Source: an uncultured Corynebacterium sp. (GTDB taxonomy: Bacteria > Actinomycetota > Actinomycetes > Mycobacteriales > Mycobacteriaceae). Taken from it: 64,000 nt of DNA. Below, piece by piece: positions 1 to 7,622 of this stretch; position 1 is the first letter of the stretch; each line of letters opens with the position of its first letter. A model generated the notes under the pieces. The model made no database searches and was not told the DNA's origin. It saw nothing but the letters and a program-made list of their open reading frames with translations. The stretch lies in NCBI RefSeq assembly GCF_947253065.1, contig NZ_CAMXWS010000006.1:1-64000 (forward strand), given 5' to 3'. The position numbers were made by a program, and so were the translations under genes.

Positions 1-732
1 TCCTTGAACACGATGATGGCCTCGCTCAAAGAATCGCGCGTGCGCCAGGCCCAATTGGTGGCTGATGCCGGACATGAATTGCGCACGCCCTTGACGTCGA
101 TGCGCACGAATATTGAACTGCTGATGATGCTGCAGCGTTCAGGGCAGATGGCGCATTTGCCGGAAGAGGAGCTCCAAGAGCTCGAGGACGACGTGAACGC
201 GCAGATGGAGGAGCTCTCAGAGCTCATCGGAGATTTGGTTGATCTCGCGCGTGAAGATGACGTGTCCAGAGAATTTGAGCCGGTCCGTTTGGATACATTG
301 CTTGCAGACTCGCTGGACCGCGTGCAGCGTCGCCGCCCGGATGTGTATTTCCGCTTCCACGCGGACCCTTGGATGATGCGGGCTGATAGCGCTGCACTGT
401 CACGTGCGCCCGTGAATCTCCTTGACAATGCGGCAAAATGGTCGCCACCCGGTGGAGTAGTGCGTGTGTCGTTGCGTGCTGCGCAGCGAAGCGCAGTGCT
501 CATCATTGATGATTCGGGGCCTGGCATTCCAGTCGAAGAACGTGATCAGGTTTTTGAGCGCTTCTATCGCTCATCCGAATCGCGCGCGATGCCAGGCTCG
601 GGATTGGGCCTGTCGATCGCCCATCAAGTGCTCAATCGCCATGGCGCCACCATCTCTATTGAGAGCTCCGATGACGGCGGTACTCGCATCCGTGTCGTGT
701 TCCCCGGCTGGCCCGTCTCGCCCTCACAGTGA
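1..732 (+). CDS. mprB: Sensor histidine kinase MprB, C-terminal part (5' end outside window)
   Basis: The frame is open from the first base, so the N-terminal sensor and membrane part lies upstream of the window. What remains is the cytoplasmic kinase: a dimerisation/phosphoacceptor segment with the H-box motif GHELRTPLTS, an N-box (NLLDNAAKWSPPGG), and the ATP-lid glycine motifs DSGPGIP and GSGLGLSI. This is a class I histidine kinase. The assignment to MprB rests on context, since a PepD protease, a MoaB-type gene and mscL follow in the same order as mprAB-pepD-moaB2-mscL in Mycobacterium tuberculosis, where MprAB responds to envelope stress. Its response regulator should lie just upstream, outside the window. 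Confidence 0.85.
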   Translation, partial: SLNTMMASLKESRVRQAQLVADAGHELRTPLTSMRTNIELLMMLQRSGQMAHLPEEELQELEDDVNAQMEELSELIGDLVDLAREDDVSREFEPVRLDTLLADSLDRVQRRRPDVYFRFHADPWMMRADSAALSRAPVNLLDNAAKWSPPGGVVRVSLRAAQRSAVLIIDDSGPGIPVEERDQVFERFYRSSESRAMPGSGLGLSIAHQVLNRHGATISIESSDDGGTRIRVVFPGWPVSPSQ

Positions 733-766
733 TAGCTCACAGTGATTACGCAGTAACCATTACGAT
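723..766 (+). promoter_or_regulatory. Direct repeats and -10 box upstream of pepD
   Basis: The 11-base word CTCACAGTGAT occurs at 723-733 and again at 736-746, a 13-base period; the first copy covers the mprB stop codon. A TACGAT hexamer at 761-766 fits a corynebacterial -10 box, placing the second repeat over the -35 region. Tandem repeats in this position are typical for OmpR-type response regulators, and mycobacterial MprA is known to bind direct repeats at pepD. That MprA binds here is inference. Confidence 0.45.
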
Positions 767-821
767 AAAGCGGTGAAGCTAAAGAGAACTGGCACAGCGA
801 TGGAGAGGATAATCACCGATC

Positions 822-2015
822 ATGACTAATCCTCAGTACCCCAATAACCCTGGTTTCGGAGCGCCATTTCCGCCGCATAATTACGGTGCACAACCACCGG
901 CGCGTTCAGCGAAAAAGGGGATCGGGGCAGGTACTGCGATTGCCCTTTCGCTCGTTGCGGGGCTCGTCGCTGGCATCGGCGGTGGGTATGCAGCGGTGAG
1001 CCTTGCGGGCGATGATTCTTCCCAGCAGCCAGAAATCGGTGTGAGCAAGAACGAGAACGCTCTCGACGCGCCGGTCAAGACAGAGAAGCCACCGGCACCA
1101 GATGGTTCTGTCGAGCAGGTCGCCGAATCGGTCCTCCCGGCTGTTGTCTCCATCGAGGTCGCGTCACTCGCGGGTGGGGCAGAAGGCTCAGGCTCGATCA
1201 TCAGCTCCGACGGCAAGGTGCTCACCAACCACCACGTAGTCGGCGAAGCAGCAGATGGCAAGGCAAAGATCAGCGTCACGCTTAACGACGGCACGAAGCA
1301 CCCCGCCACCTTCATCGCCTCCGATGTGAACACTGATATCGCCGTGATCCAGATCGAAGGTGTAAAAGACCTGCCCACGATTCAATTCGGCGATTCAGAC
1401 AACTTGGCTGTGGGTCAGTCGGTCGTAGCGGTTGGTTCGCCATTGGGCCTGTCTGCCACCGTGACTACTGGTATTGTCTCCGCTCTCAACCGCCCAGTAC
1501 GTGCTGCGCAAGGCGGTGGCGAAAGCTCGCTGATGGATGGCATTCAGACAGACGCTGCGATCAACCCGGGCAATTCTGGTGGCCCGCTCGTGGACATGAA
1601 TGGCCACTTGATCGGAATGAACTCCGTGATCGCATCCCTGTCCCAGGGTGCATCAGGTGAGGCCGGTTCGATCGGTTTGGGCTTTGCTATTCCGTCTAAT
1701 TTCGCCCGCCGAGTGGCTGACCAACTCATCAATGAGGGCAGTGCCCGCCAACCGCTGATGGGTGTTGAGGTGGATATCCGCCACGCCAGCGGCGGCGCAC
1801 TGATCAATTCGGTGCAGCCAGGCAGCCCAGCGGAACAAGGCGGACTTAAGCCCGGCGATGTGGTCACCCGCATCAATGACCGACCGATTGAGTCCTCTGA
1901 CGCGCTCGTTGCGGCTACTCGCTCCTTCGATTTCGGCGAGACAGTGAAGCTGCAGGTGCAGAGCCGAGATTCTGAAGAAACCAGAACGGTAGATGTGACT
2001 CTAAGTTCCGAGTAG
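822..2015 (+). CDS. pepD: Membrane-anchored HtrA-type serine protease with PDZ domain (PepD)
   Basis: This 397-residue protein has a short proline-rich cytoplasmic N-terminus, one membrane segment at about residues 32-62, a trypsin-like protease domain and a C-terminal PDZ domain. The catalytic triad is visible: His in LTNHHVV, Asp in NTDIAVIQI and Ser in NPGNSGGPL. HtrA/DegP-family proteases degrade or refold damaged proteins outside the membrane. It follows mprB by 89 bases and probably belongs to the MprAB envelope-stress regulon, as in mycobacteria. The ATG is preceded at some distance by a GGAGAGGA stretch; the protein has the usual family length. Confidence 0.9.
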   Translation: MTNPQYPNNPGFGAPFPPHNYGAQPPARSAKKGIGAGTAIALSLVAGLVAGIGGGYAAVSLAGDDSSQQPEIGVSKNENALDAPVKTEKPPAPDGSVEQVAESVLPAVVSIEVASLAGGAEGSGSIISSDGKVLTNHHVVGEAADGKAKISVTLNDGTKHPATFIASDVNTDIAVIQIEGVKDLPTIQFGDSDNLAVGQSVVAVGSPLGLSATVTTGIVSALNRPVRAAQGGGESSLMDGIQTDAAINPGNSGGPLVDMNGHLIGMNSVIASLSQGASGEAGSIGLGFAIPSNFARRVADQLINEGSARQPLMGVEVDIRHASGGALINSVQPGSPAEQGGLKPGDVVTRINDRPIESSDALVAATRSFDFGETVKLQVQSRDSEETRTVDVTLSSE

Positions 2016-2067
2016 ATTTTCTAAGTGACAAAACTTCCCACCAATCACGCCCACCAGGAGCCCGATC

Positions 2068-2634
2068 ATGTCTGACACCCTTGATGCGCTAGACCTGCAC
2101 GAGCCGGATGAGGCTTTCTTGCTCGCCACTGAGGCTGAAGTGGAGGTGCCTGCTCAGCCGTGTGCGCTCGCTGTATTGATCAGTGACCATAAGCGGGGTG
2201 GCGCAATCGCACCGGGCACTGATCAGCTCGTCTTCGAGCTGCTGCAGGAAATGGGCTACAAGGTCGACGGTGTGGTCAGCGTGAAGTCGAAGAAGTCCGA
2301 GATCCGCAAGGTGATCGAAACCGCCGTCGTCGGTGGCGTCGACCTGGTGGTCACGGTCGGTGGTACAGGTGTTGGCCCACGCGATAAGGCACCAGAGGCG
2401 ACGCGTGCTGTTATCGACCAGTTGGTGCCTGGCGTTGGTCAGGCCGTCCGCTCCTCCGGGCAGGCGTGCGGTGCGGTTGATGCGTGCACCTCGCGTGGCA
2501 TCTGCGGTGTCTCCGGCTCAACAGTGGTTGTGAATCTAGCACCGTCTCGTGCCGCGATTCGTGATGGCATGTCCACCATTGCGCCGCTGGTTGCCCACTT
2601 GATCAGCGAACTTCGTAAGTACAGCGTGCAGTAG
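2068..2634 (+). CDS. moaB2: MoaB/Mog-family molybdopterin adenylyltransferase-like protein
   Basis: The 188-residue product has an MPT-binding MoaB/MogA fold: an N-terminal strand ending in LISDHKRGG, and the signature VVTVGGTGVGPRDKAPEATR that forms the substrate loop. Family members bind molybdopterin and, in MogA, adenylate it before molybdenum insertion. The order pepD-moaB2-mscL matches Mycobacterium. A purine-rich CCAGGAG lies about 10 bases before the ATG. The first 30 residues are acidic and not part of the conserved domain. Whether it is catalytically active in cofactor synthesis cannot be told from sequence. Confidence 0.85.
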   Translation: MSDTLDALDLHEPDEAFLLATEAEVEVPAQPCALAVLISDHKRGGAIAPGTDQLVFELLQEMGYKVDGVVSVKSKKSEIRKVIETAVVGGVDLVVTVGGTGVGPRDKAPEATRAVIDQLVPGVGQAVRSSGQACGAVDACTSRGICGVSGSTVVVNLAPSRAAIRDGMSTIAPLVAHLISELRKYSVQ

Positions 2635-2639
2635 GGGAT

Positions 2640-2837
2640 ATGGCTGCACGCGCACGGCGTCGGGCGACACGGATCGCCGACGTGGATTACGACAGAAAAG
2701 CGGACCGCCCAGATACTGGACAGTCCGCTGGTGACGGCGAAAGAATTGTCCTCTTTGAAGACGAGCCGTCGGATGATGGTGAATCAGATGCGGCCGCTAA
2801 TTATGAAGAAGAGCGACCACCCCATCATGGTTCTTAA
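2640..2837 (+). CDS. Small conserved hydrophilic protein of unknown function
   Basis: A 65-residue reading frame starts 5 bases after the moaB2 stop codon and ends overlapping the convergent mscL gene by 4 bases. The N-terminus is very basic (AARARRRATR) and the C-terminal half very acidic, rich in Asp, Glu and Ser. No domain, signal peptide or membrane segment is visible. Tight coupling to moaB2 is the main support that it is translated. I do not recognise the family and assign no function. Confidence 0.55.
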   Translation: MAARARRRATRIADVDYDRKADRPDTGQSAGDGERIVLFEDEPSDDGESDAAANYEEERPPHHGS

Positions 2838-3247
2838 CCCTTGATCTGCGGGTTCTTGCCCTCTGCAAGAAGGTCGCGGATCTCGCTGAGCAGCTCCTGC
2901 TCGGTCGGGGCCGGAGCCTCCGGGGAGATTCCCTTGCGCTTCTTCTGTTGCTCGTCGAGCTTATTCATCGGTGCAACGATGAAGAAGTAGACAACTGCAG
3001 CGATCAGCAGGAAGTTGATAACTGCGGTGAGCAGTGCACCGAAGTCCATGAAGGTGGACTCGTCGCCGGAAATGATCTTGAAGCCAAAGCCGGAGAAATC
3101 AGCGCCACCGATGGAGTTGATCAGCGGGTTGATGATGTTGTCGGAGAACGAAGTCACGATTGCGGTGAACGCAGCACCGATGACAACACCGACTGCGAGG
3201 TCGATGACGTTGCCACGCATGATGAAGTCTTTGAAGCCCTGAAGCAT
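2834..3247 (-). CDS. mscL: Large-conductance mechanosensitive channel MscL
   Basis: The 137-residue protein begins with the amphipathic N-terminal helix MLQGFKDFIMRGNVIDLAVG typical of MscL, followed by two transmembrane helices (about residues 15-45 and 68-93) and a C-terminal charged helix. MscL opens under membrane tension to release solutes on osmotic downshock. An AGGAGGGA ribosome binding site precedes the ATG. It converges on the small gene downstream of moaB2 with a 4-base overlap. The 126 bases upstream, up to the SAF-domain gene, hold its promoter; I see no other gene there. Confidence 0.95.
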   Translation of the reverse strand: MLQGFKDFIMRGNVIDLAVGVVIGAAFTAIVTSFSDNIINPLINSIGGADFSGFGFKIISGDESTFMDFGALLTAVINFLLIAAVVYFFIVAPMNKLDEQQKKRKGISPEAPAPTEQELLSEIRDLLAEGKNPQIKG

Positions 3248-3373
3248 GGTAGGGGTCCCTCCTAATGGGGTTAAGATTCTAAGTACTCGGGAAAAATTAC
3301 TACATCAAGCAGGTAAAAGCCATTATTGTGCGCCAAAGTTTGTAGAAATGTCAGCGAACTAATCTTCCATCAG

Positions 3374-4009
3374 CTAGGTGACGCTTTTCACTCCAAGCAC
3401 CACGGTGAGTGGCGAAGTCAACGAGGCAGCAGCGACAGCTTCTGCATCTTCGTGCTTGAGCAGCAGTAGCACGCCTGAGTTGTTTTCATCTTCCTCTGCA
3501 CCAGTACTGACAACAATCCCGGATTCCGCGACCGTTTGAGCCGACCCATCGCCAGCAGTCACCACGGAAACGTGGTTGCCGTGGTGGAGCATTGGAATCA
3601 CATCAGGGTCTGCGAGTTTCACCGGCACCATGGTGTAGCCCTCAGCTTTATCACCAACAAGTGCTGAGACGAGGTCTGGGCCGAGCAGCCGAGTAGCAGT
3701 GACTATTTCGCCGGCAGAGGCATGCGACGCGATCACTTGTCCCTCGGCATCAGCTATCGACGGAATCACGGAATCCGGCACTATGTCTTTCGGCAGGGGT
3801 TTCACCGCGACATCATCACTGCCAATGACATCGCCCGGGGAAACATCACGAGTGAAAACGACAACACCGGAATCAGCACCAGCGCGATCAAGCAGCGCAT
3901 AGCCCCCGGCAGCAATAACGAGTACGACTGCCGCGCAGCGGCGTAGCACTACGGACCGGCGGTAGCCTGGGGTGCGAAGAAATTCGGCAGCATTCTCAAT
4001 AAAGCCCAT
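3374..4009 (-). CDS. Membrane-anchored SAF-domain protein (CpaB/RcpC-like)
   Basis: The 211-residue protein has one N-terminal membrane segment (about residues 22-42) followed by an extracytoplasmic SAF domain, seen in VVVFTRDVSPGDVIGSDDVAVKPLP and the following beta-rich stretch. SAF domains occur in CpaB/RcpC pilus-assembly proteins and FlgA-type chaperones. No pilus genes are nearby, so the role is unknown. It starts 16 bases after the folate cyclo-ligase gene on the same strand and is probably co-transcribed with it, an arrangement I recall from other corynebacteria. Confidence 0.75.
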   Translation of the reverse strand: MGFIENAAEFLRTPGYRRSVVLRRCAAVVLVIAAGGYALLDRAGADSGVVVFTRDVSPGDVIGSDDVAVKPLPKDIVPDSVIPSIADAEGQVIASHASAGEIVTATRLLGPDLVSALVGDKAEGYTMVPVKLADPDVIPMLHHGNHVSVVTAGDGSAQTVAESGIVVSTGAEEDENNSGVLLLLKHEDAEAVAAASLTSPLTVVLGVKSVT

Positions 4010-4025
4010 GCCTTATTGGACTGTC

Positions 4026-4616
4026 TTACTGCCCTTTATGGTTCCCCAGCCACTGAAATCCTGATTGGGTCACTACGCCATCCACTGGGTGGTCGTGCGG
4101 CTCACTGGGCAATTCTTCGTGCAGTTCATCGTCGTAGACAACTGCGATGATCGGGCACGTCACCTTGGCCAGCGCACGGTCGTAATAACCGGCGCCCTGC
4201 CCAAGTCGCACTCCTGAGCGGTCGATCCCTAGTGCGGGAACAAGCACCGCATCAAGTTCAAGCGAACTTAAATCAGCTTCGCCTGGGCCCTTTGGTTCCC
4301 AAATCCCAAAATGTGCGCCTTGGTGGAGCTCGCCATCAAAAAGCCCCCAACGCAGTTCGCTCTTCTTTGGGGTGATTGGCAACCACACCTCATATTTTTC
4401 CGCGAGGGATGCAACCAAATCAGCACCGCCTGGCTCCCCGGGCATTGGGGAATACGCGGCCACACGGGTGGCGGATCCGAGCCAATCAAGGAGATGGGAG
4501 ATCAACGTAGCGTCGATAAGCTCATGCTCACCTGCTGCTCTTCGCTGACGAGTGAGGGTACGTATTTCAGCTTTGGAAACCGGTCGCTTGTTTGCGGAGT
4601 GGGCTACACGGAACAC
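4026..4616 (-). CDS. fthC: 5-formyltetrahydrofolate cyclo-ligase
   Basis: The enzyme converts 5-formyltetrahydrofolate to 5,10-methenyltetrahydrofolate with ATP. The 196-residue product has the N-terminal KAEIRTLTRQRRAA helix and the C-terminal substrate/ATP motif VPALGIDRSGVRLGQGAGYYDRAL, diagnostic of the family. The frame is open far upstream into galU, but I chose the GTG at 4616: it gives the normal family length and lies 6 bases after a perfect TACAAT -10 box (4628-4623), implying a leaderless mRNA. An ATG at 4646 is the alternative. The SAF-domain gene follows in the same operon. Confidence 0.88.
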   Translation of the reverse strand: MFRVAHSANKRPVSKAEIRTLTRQRRAAGEHELIDATLISHLLDWLGSATRVAAYSPMPGEPGGADLVASLAEKYEVWLPITPKKSELRWGLFDGELHQGAHFGIWEPKGPGEADLSSLELDAVLVPALGIDRSGVRLGQGAGYYDRALAKVTCPIIAVVYDDELHEELPSEPHDHPVDGVVTQSGFQWLGNHKGQ

Positions 4617-4644
4617 GGCCTCATTGTAGGTAAACTGCACATTC
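4617..4644. promoter_or_regulatory. Back-to-back leaderless promoters for galU and fthC
   Basis: On the plus strand TAAACT (4631-4636) ends 8 bases before the galU ATG at 4645. On the minus strand TACAAT (4628-4623) ends 6 bases before the fthC GTG at 4616. The two -10 boxes are separated by only 2 bases, so both transcripts would start at or within a few bases of their start codons and the whole divergent control region is under 30 bases. Confidence 0.6.
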
Positions 4645-5595
4645 ATGCAGAATTCTGACCATGGCCAACACGCTGCCGATTCGACCGCAGCTGTGAAGAC
4701 CGTCGTCGTGCCGGCTGCCGGCATGGGCACGCGGTTCCTGCCGGCGACGAAAACCGTCCCGAAGGAACTACTGCCTGTTGTTGACACCCCAGGCATCGAG
4801 CTGATTGCTGAGGAAGCAGCCCAGCTTGGTGCTGCACGCCTTGCTGTTGTGACCGCGCCGGGCAAGGGCGAAGTCATGGAGCACTTCGGCAATTTTGATC
4901 AGCTGCGCAACACTCTCTTGAAGCGCGGCAAGGACGAACAAGCGAAGAAGGTTGCTCGCGCCGCAGAGATCATCACTGCTGAAGCTGTCGTGCAGGAACA
5001 GCCATTGGGGCTTGGTCACGCGGTCGGGTGTGCTGAATCCGTCCTCGATGATGACGAGGATGTTGTCGCTGTCATGTTGCCTGATGACTTGGTTTTGCCG
5101 ACCGGTGTGATGGAGAAGATGGCGGCTGTTCGCGCTGAACTCGGTGGGTCTGTGCTGTGTGCTTTTGAGGTCAGCCCGGAAGAGGTGTTCAACTACGGCG
5201 TGTTTGATGTCCGTGAGGTTGACGGCCAGGGCGATGACGTCAAGCGCGTCGTGGGGATGGTGGAGAAGCCGGACCCGGCTGATGCCCCGTCGAATTTTGT
5301 CGCTACCGGCCGCTATTTGCTTGACCGTGACATTTTCGATGCGCTGCGTCGGATCACGCCGGGCAAGGGGGGCGAGCTTCAGCTCACCGATGCCATTGAG
5401 CTGATGATCAACGAAGGTCATCCGGTCCACGTGGTTGTTCACAATGGCAAGCGCCATGACCTTGGTAATCCTGCTGGTTATATTCCGGCTAACGTCGATT
5501 TCGGTTTGCACCACGAGAAGTACGGCCCGGCGCTGTACAAGGCCATCAAACAGATTGTGGCGGACTTCGAGGCGGAGAACCCGGACATCCTTTAG
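4645..5595 (+). CDS. galU: UTP-glucose-1-phosphate uridylyltransferase GalU
   Basis: GalU makes UDP-glucose from UTP and glucose 1-phosphate, feeding cell-wall glycans, trehalose and, here, possibly sulfoquinovose. The 316-residue protein carries the nucleotidyltransferase motif PAAGMGTRFLPATKTVPKELLPV at the N-terminus, and downstream signatures including VGMVEKPDPADAPSN and GKGGELQLTDAIELM. Length is normal. A TAAACT -10 box ends 8 bases before the ATG, so the mRNA is probably leaderless. glp follows after 9 bases, then the acetyltransferase gene, forming an operon with the same order as Rv0993-Rv0995 of M. tuberculosis. Confidence 0.95.
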   Translation: MQNSDHGQHAADSTAAVKTVVVPAAGMGTRFLPATKTVPKELLPVVDTPGIELIAEEAAQLGAARLAVVTAPGKGEVMEHFGNFDQLRNTLLKRGKDEQAKKVARAAEIITAEAVVQEQPLGLGHAVGCAESVLDDDEDVVAVMLPDDLVLPTGVMEKMAAVRAELGGSVLCAFEVSPEEVFNYGVFDVREVDGQGDDVKRVVGMVEKPDPADAPSNFVATGRYLLDRDIFDALRRITPGKGGELQLTDAIELMINEGHPVHVVVHNGKRHDLGNPAGYIPANVDFGLHHEKYGPALYKAIKQIVADFEAENPDIL

Positions 5596-5604
5596 GAGGG
5601 GACC

Positions 5605-6864
5605 ATGCGCAGTGTCGACGACCACCTCGCCATGATCATCGATGCCACGATGACACCTGAGCCGATTCGGATTGGCATTACTGATGCGCTCGGCTTGATG
5701 TGTGCTGAGGAGGTGCAGGCGACTGCGCCGTTGCCGGGCTTCCCCCAGGCCGCGGTGGACGGCTATGCCGTACGCGCCGTTGATGTCGGCGGTGGCAAGA
5801 GTCTTGGGCACAAGGAAGAATCACCCGCACCGGAAGCATCCCTCCCTGTCGTCGGCGAAGTCGCAGCGGGATCGCAGAAGCCACTGCGCCTTCAGCCGCG
5901 CCAAGCCGTGCGCGTAGCCACGGGCGCACCATTGCCAACGCTTGCCGACGCTGTGTTGCCCCTCGAATGGTCCGACCGTGGTCGCAAGCGCGTCACTCCG
6001 CACCGCCCGGTGCGTTCGGGTGATTTCATCCGCCGTGAGGGCGACGATATTCAGCCGGGAGATATCGCCGTTCGTGCTGGCGCTGTGTTGGGTCCTGCCC
6101 AGATCGGCCTGTTGGCTGCGACCGGGCGCGATAAGGTGCTCGTTTACCCGCGTCCCCGCGTCACGGTCATGTCGTATGGCCTTGAGCTCGTCGATATTGA
6201 CCGTAAACCAGGCCTTGGCCAGGTCTTCGATGTCAGTTCCTATGCGGTGGCATCCGCGGCGAAGGATGCTGGTGCAGATATCAACCGCGTCGGCATCATC
6301 AATGCTGAGCCGCGCAAGCTCAAAGAGCAGCTGGCTATCCAGGCGCAGAAGAGCGAATTCATGATCATCACTGGCGCTGTCGGTGGTTCGAGCGCGAAGC
6401 CGATCCAGGAAGCGCTGGGGGATCTGGGCGATATTGATACCACCCGCGTGGCAATGCACCCTGGTTCTGCGCAGGGCTTCGGTTTGATCGGCGAGGACCG
6501 CATTCCGGTATTCCTGCTGCCGTCGAATCCAGTGAGTGCACTCGTTGTTTTTGAATCCTTGATTCGTCCCGCGATCCGGACCTCGCTGGGTAAGCGTGTG
6601 CCTACCCGCCGGACAGTAAAGGCTCGTGCCTTGGGCCGGATCGAGTCGATCCCGGGCCGTCTTGGTTTCATTCGTGCACGTCTCATGCGCGATGCGGAAA
6701 CCCATGACTATCTGGTCGATGGCATCGGTGGCGTCTCCGGCAGCCCGGCCCACCTGTTGGCGGGACTTGCGGAAGCAAATGCGATGATCCGGATTCCGGA
6801 GGACGTCTCTGAAGTTCGTCCCGGCGATATCGTCGACGTCATTTTCTTGCAGCAGCGGTCCTAA
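5605..6864 (+). CDS. glp: Gephyrin/MoeA-like molybdotransferase Glp
   Basis: The 419-residue protein has the full MoeA domain layout, including DGYAV, RVATGAPLP and a C-terminal MoeA domain IV. Several motifs differ from catalytic MoeA: the usual GGVSxG..D loop reads GGSSAKPIQ, and the usual PGKPxxFG and LPGNPVS read HPGSAQGFG and LPSNPVS. In Corynebacterium glutamicum the MoeA paralogue Glp, together with the membrane receptor GlpR, has been reported to act in cell division with FtsZ. A glpR gene two positions downstream supports this identity. It has a TAGGAGG ribosome binding site and lies 9 bases after galU. The alternative is a conventional moeA role. Confidence 0.85.
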   Translation: MRSVDDHLAMIIDATMTPEPIRIGITDALGLMCAEEVQATAPLPGFPQAAVDGYAVRAVDVGGGKSLGHKEESPAPEASLPVVGEVAAGSQKPLRLQPRQAVRVATGAPLPTLADAVLPLEWSDRGRKRVTPHRPVRSGDFIRREGDDIQPGDIAVRAGAVLGPAQIGLLAATGRDKVLVYPRPRVTVMSYGLELVDIDRKPGLGQVFDVSSYAVASAAKDAGADINRVGIINAEPRKLKEQLAIQAQKSEFMIITGAVGGSSAKPIQEALGDLGDIDTTRVAMHPGSAQGFGLIGEDRIPVFLLPSNPVSALVVFESLIRPAIRTSLGKRVPTRRTVKARALGRIESIPGRLGFIRARLMRDAETHDYLVDGIGGVSGSPAHLLAGLAEANAMIRIPEDVSEVRPGDIVDVIFLQQRS

Positions 6865-6866
6865 AT

Positions 6867-7520
6867 ATGTTCAGTTTTTTCGGCCGGGCGAATCATCCCG
6901 GCTGGCCGGAGTCGACGCCGACGGTGAATATTCCCGGCGGGCATTCGCTCCGCCTGCGTCCATTGTCTAAAAAGGACGGCAAAGACTGGGCCCGCATGCG
7001 CATTGAGGACGAAGCAATTCTCCGTCCGGTCGAACCCACTGTTCGCGGCACATGGGAGGATGCTCATTCGCCTTTCGCGTGGCGTTTGAATTGGCAGAAT
7101 CTCCGTCGTTTCGCCCTCGACGGCATGGTGGTGCCACTCGCGATTGAGCTTGATGGCCGGTTCATCGGCCAGGTCACGCTCGGAAATATTCAGCACGGTG
7201 CGATCGGGGAGTGCTGGATTGGCTATTGGGTGTATTCGCGTTTGGCTGGCCGCGGAATCGCCACCGTGGCATGTGCGCTTGGGGTTGATCATGCGTTTGC
7301 CCGGATCGGCCTTCATCGTGTCACCGCAACATATTTGCCGGATAATCCCGCTTCCGGGAAAGTTCTTTCCAACGCAGGCTTTCGCACTGAGGGATATTTG
7401 CGGGAAAACCTTCACATCGACGGTGCGTGGCGCGACCACCATTTCGTGGCTCAGAACATTGATGACCTGCCTGGGTCAGCGGCTGAAAGGCTCGCTGCGC
7501 AGGGCCGTTTGTGGATCTAG
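6867..7520 (+). CDS. GNAT-family N-acetyltransferase (RimJ/RimL type)
   Basis: The 217-residue protein belongs to the RimJ/RimL branch of GNAT enzymes, which acetylate N-terminal amines of ribosomal or other proteins using acetyl-CoA. Visible features are the acceptor-site strand IGQVTLGNIQHGAIGECWIGYWV, the acetyl-CoA loop SRLAGRGIAT, and the typical C-terminal HRVTATYLPDNPASGKVLSNAGFRTEGYLRE. It starts 2 bases after glp in the galU-glp operon and precedes glpR, a conserved order in Corynebacterium and Mycobacterium (Rv0995). The actual substrate is unknown. Confidence 0.88.
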   Translation: MFSFFGRANHPGWPESTPTVNIPGGHSLRLRPLSKKDGKDWARMRIEDEAILRPVEPTVRGTWEDAHSPFAWRLNWQNLRRFALDGMVVPLAIELDGRFIGQVTLGNIQHGAIGECWIGYWVYSRLAGRGIATVACALGVDHAFARIGLHRVTATYLPDNPASGKVLSNAGFRTEGYLRENLHIDGAWRDHHFVAQNIDDLPGSAAERLAAQGRLWI

Positions 7521-7622
7521 AAAATCGCCTGTTTTTTCGCGGCGTGGGTAGCTCATCACGATCGTTTCCGTAGATAACCTCAGCGTGGAAACTTTGCCCG
7601 AAAAATAGAAAGGTCGTGGCAC

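Noticed and set aside
5821..6753. A 310-codon minus-strand frame inside glp
   Set aside because: Shadow of a conserved MoeA-type gene in a GC-rich codon context; no ribosome binding site or domain.
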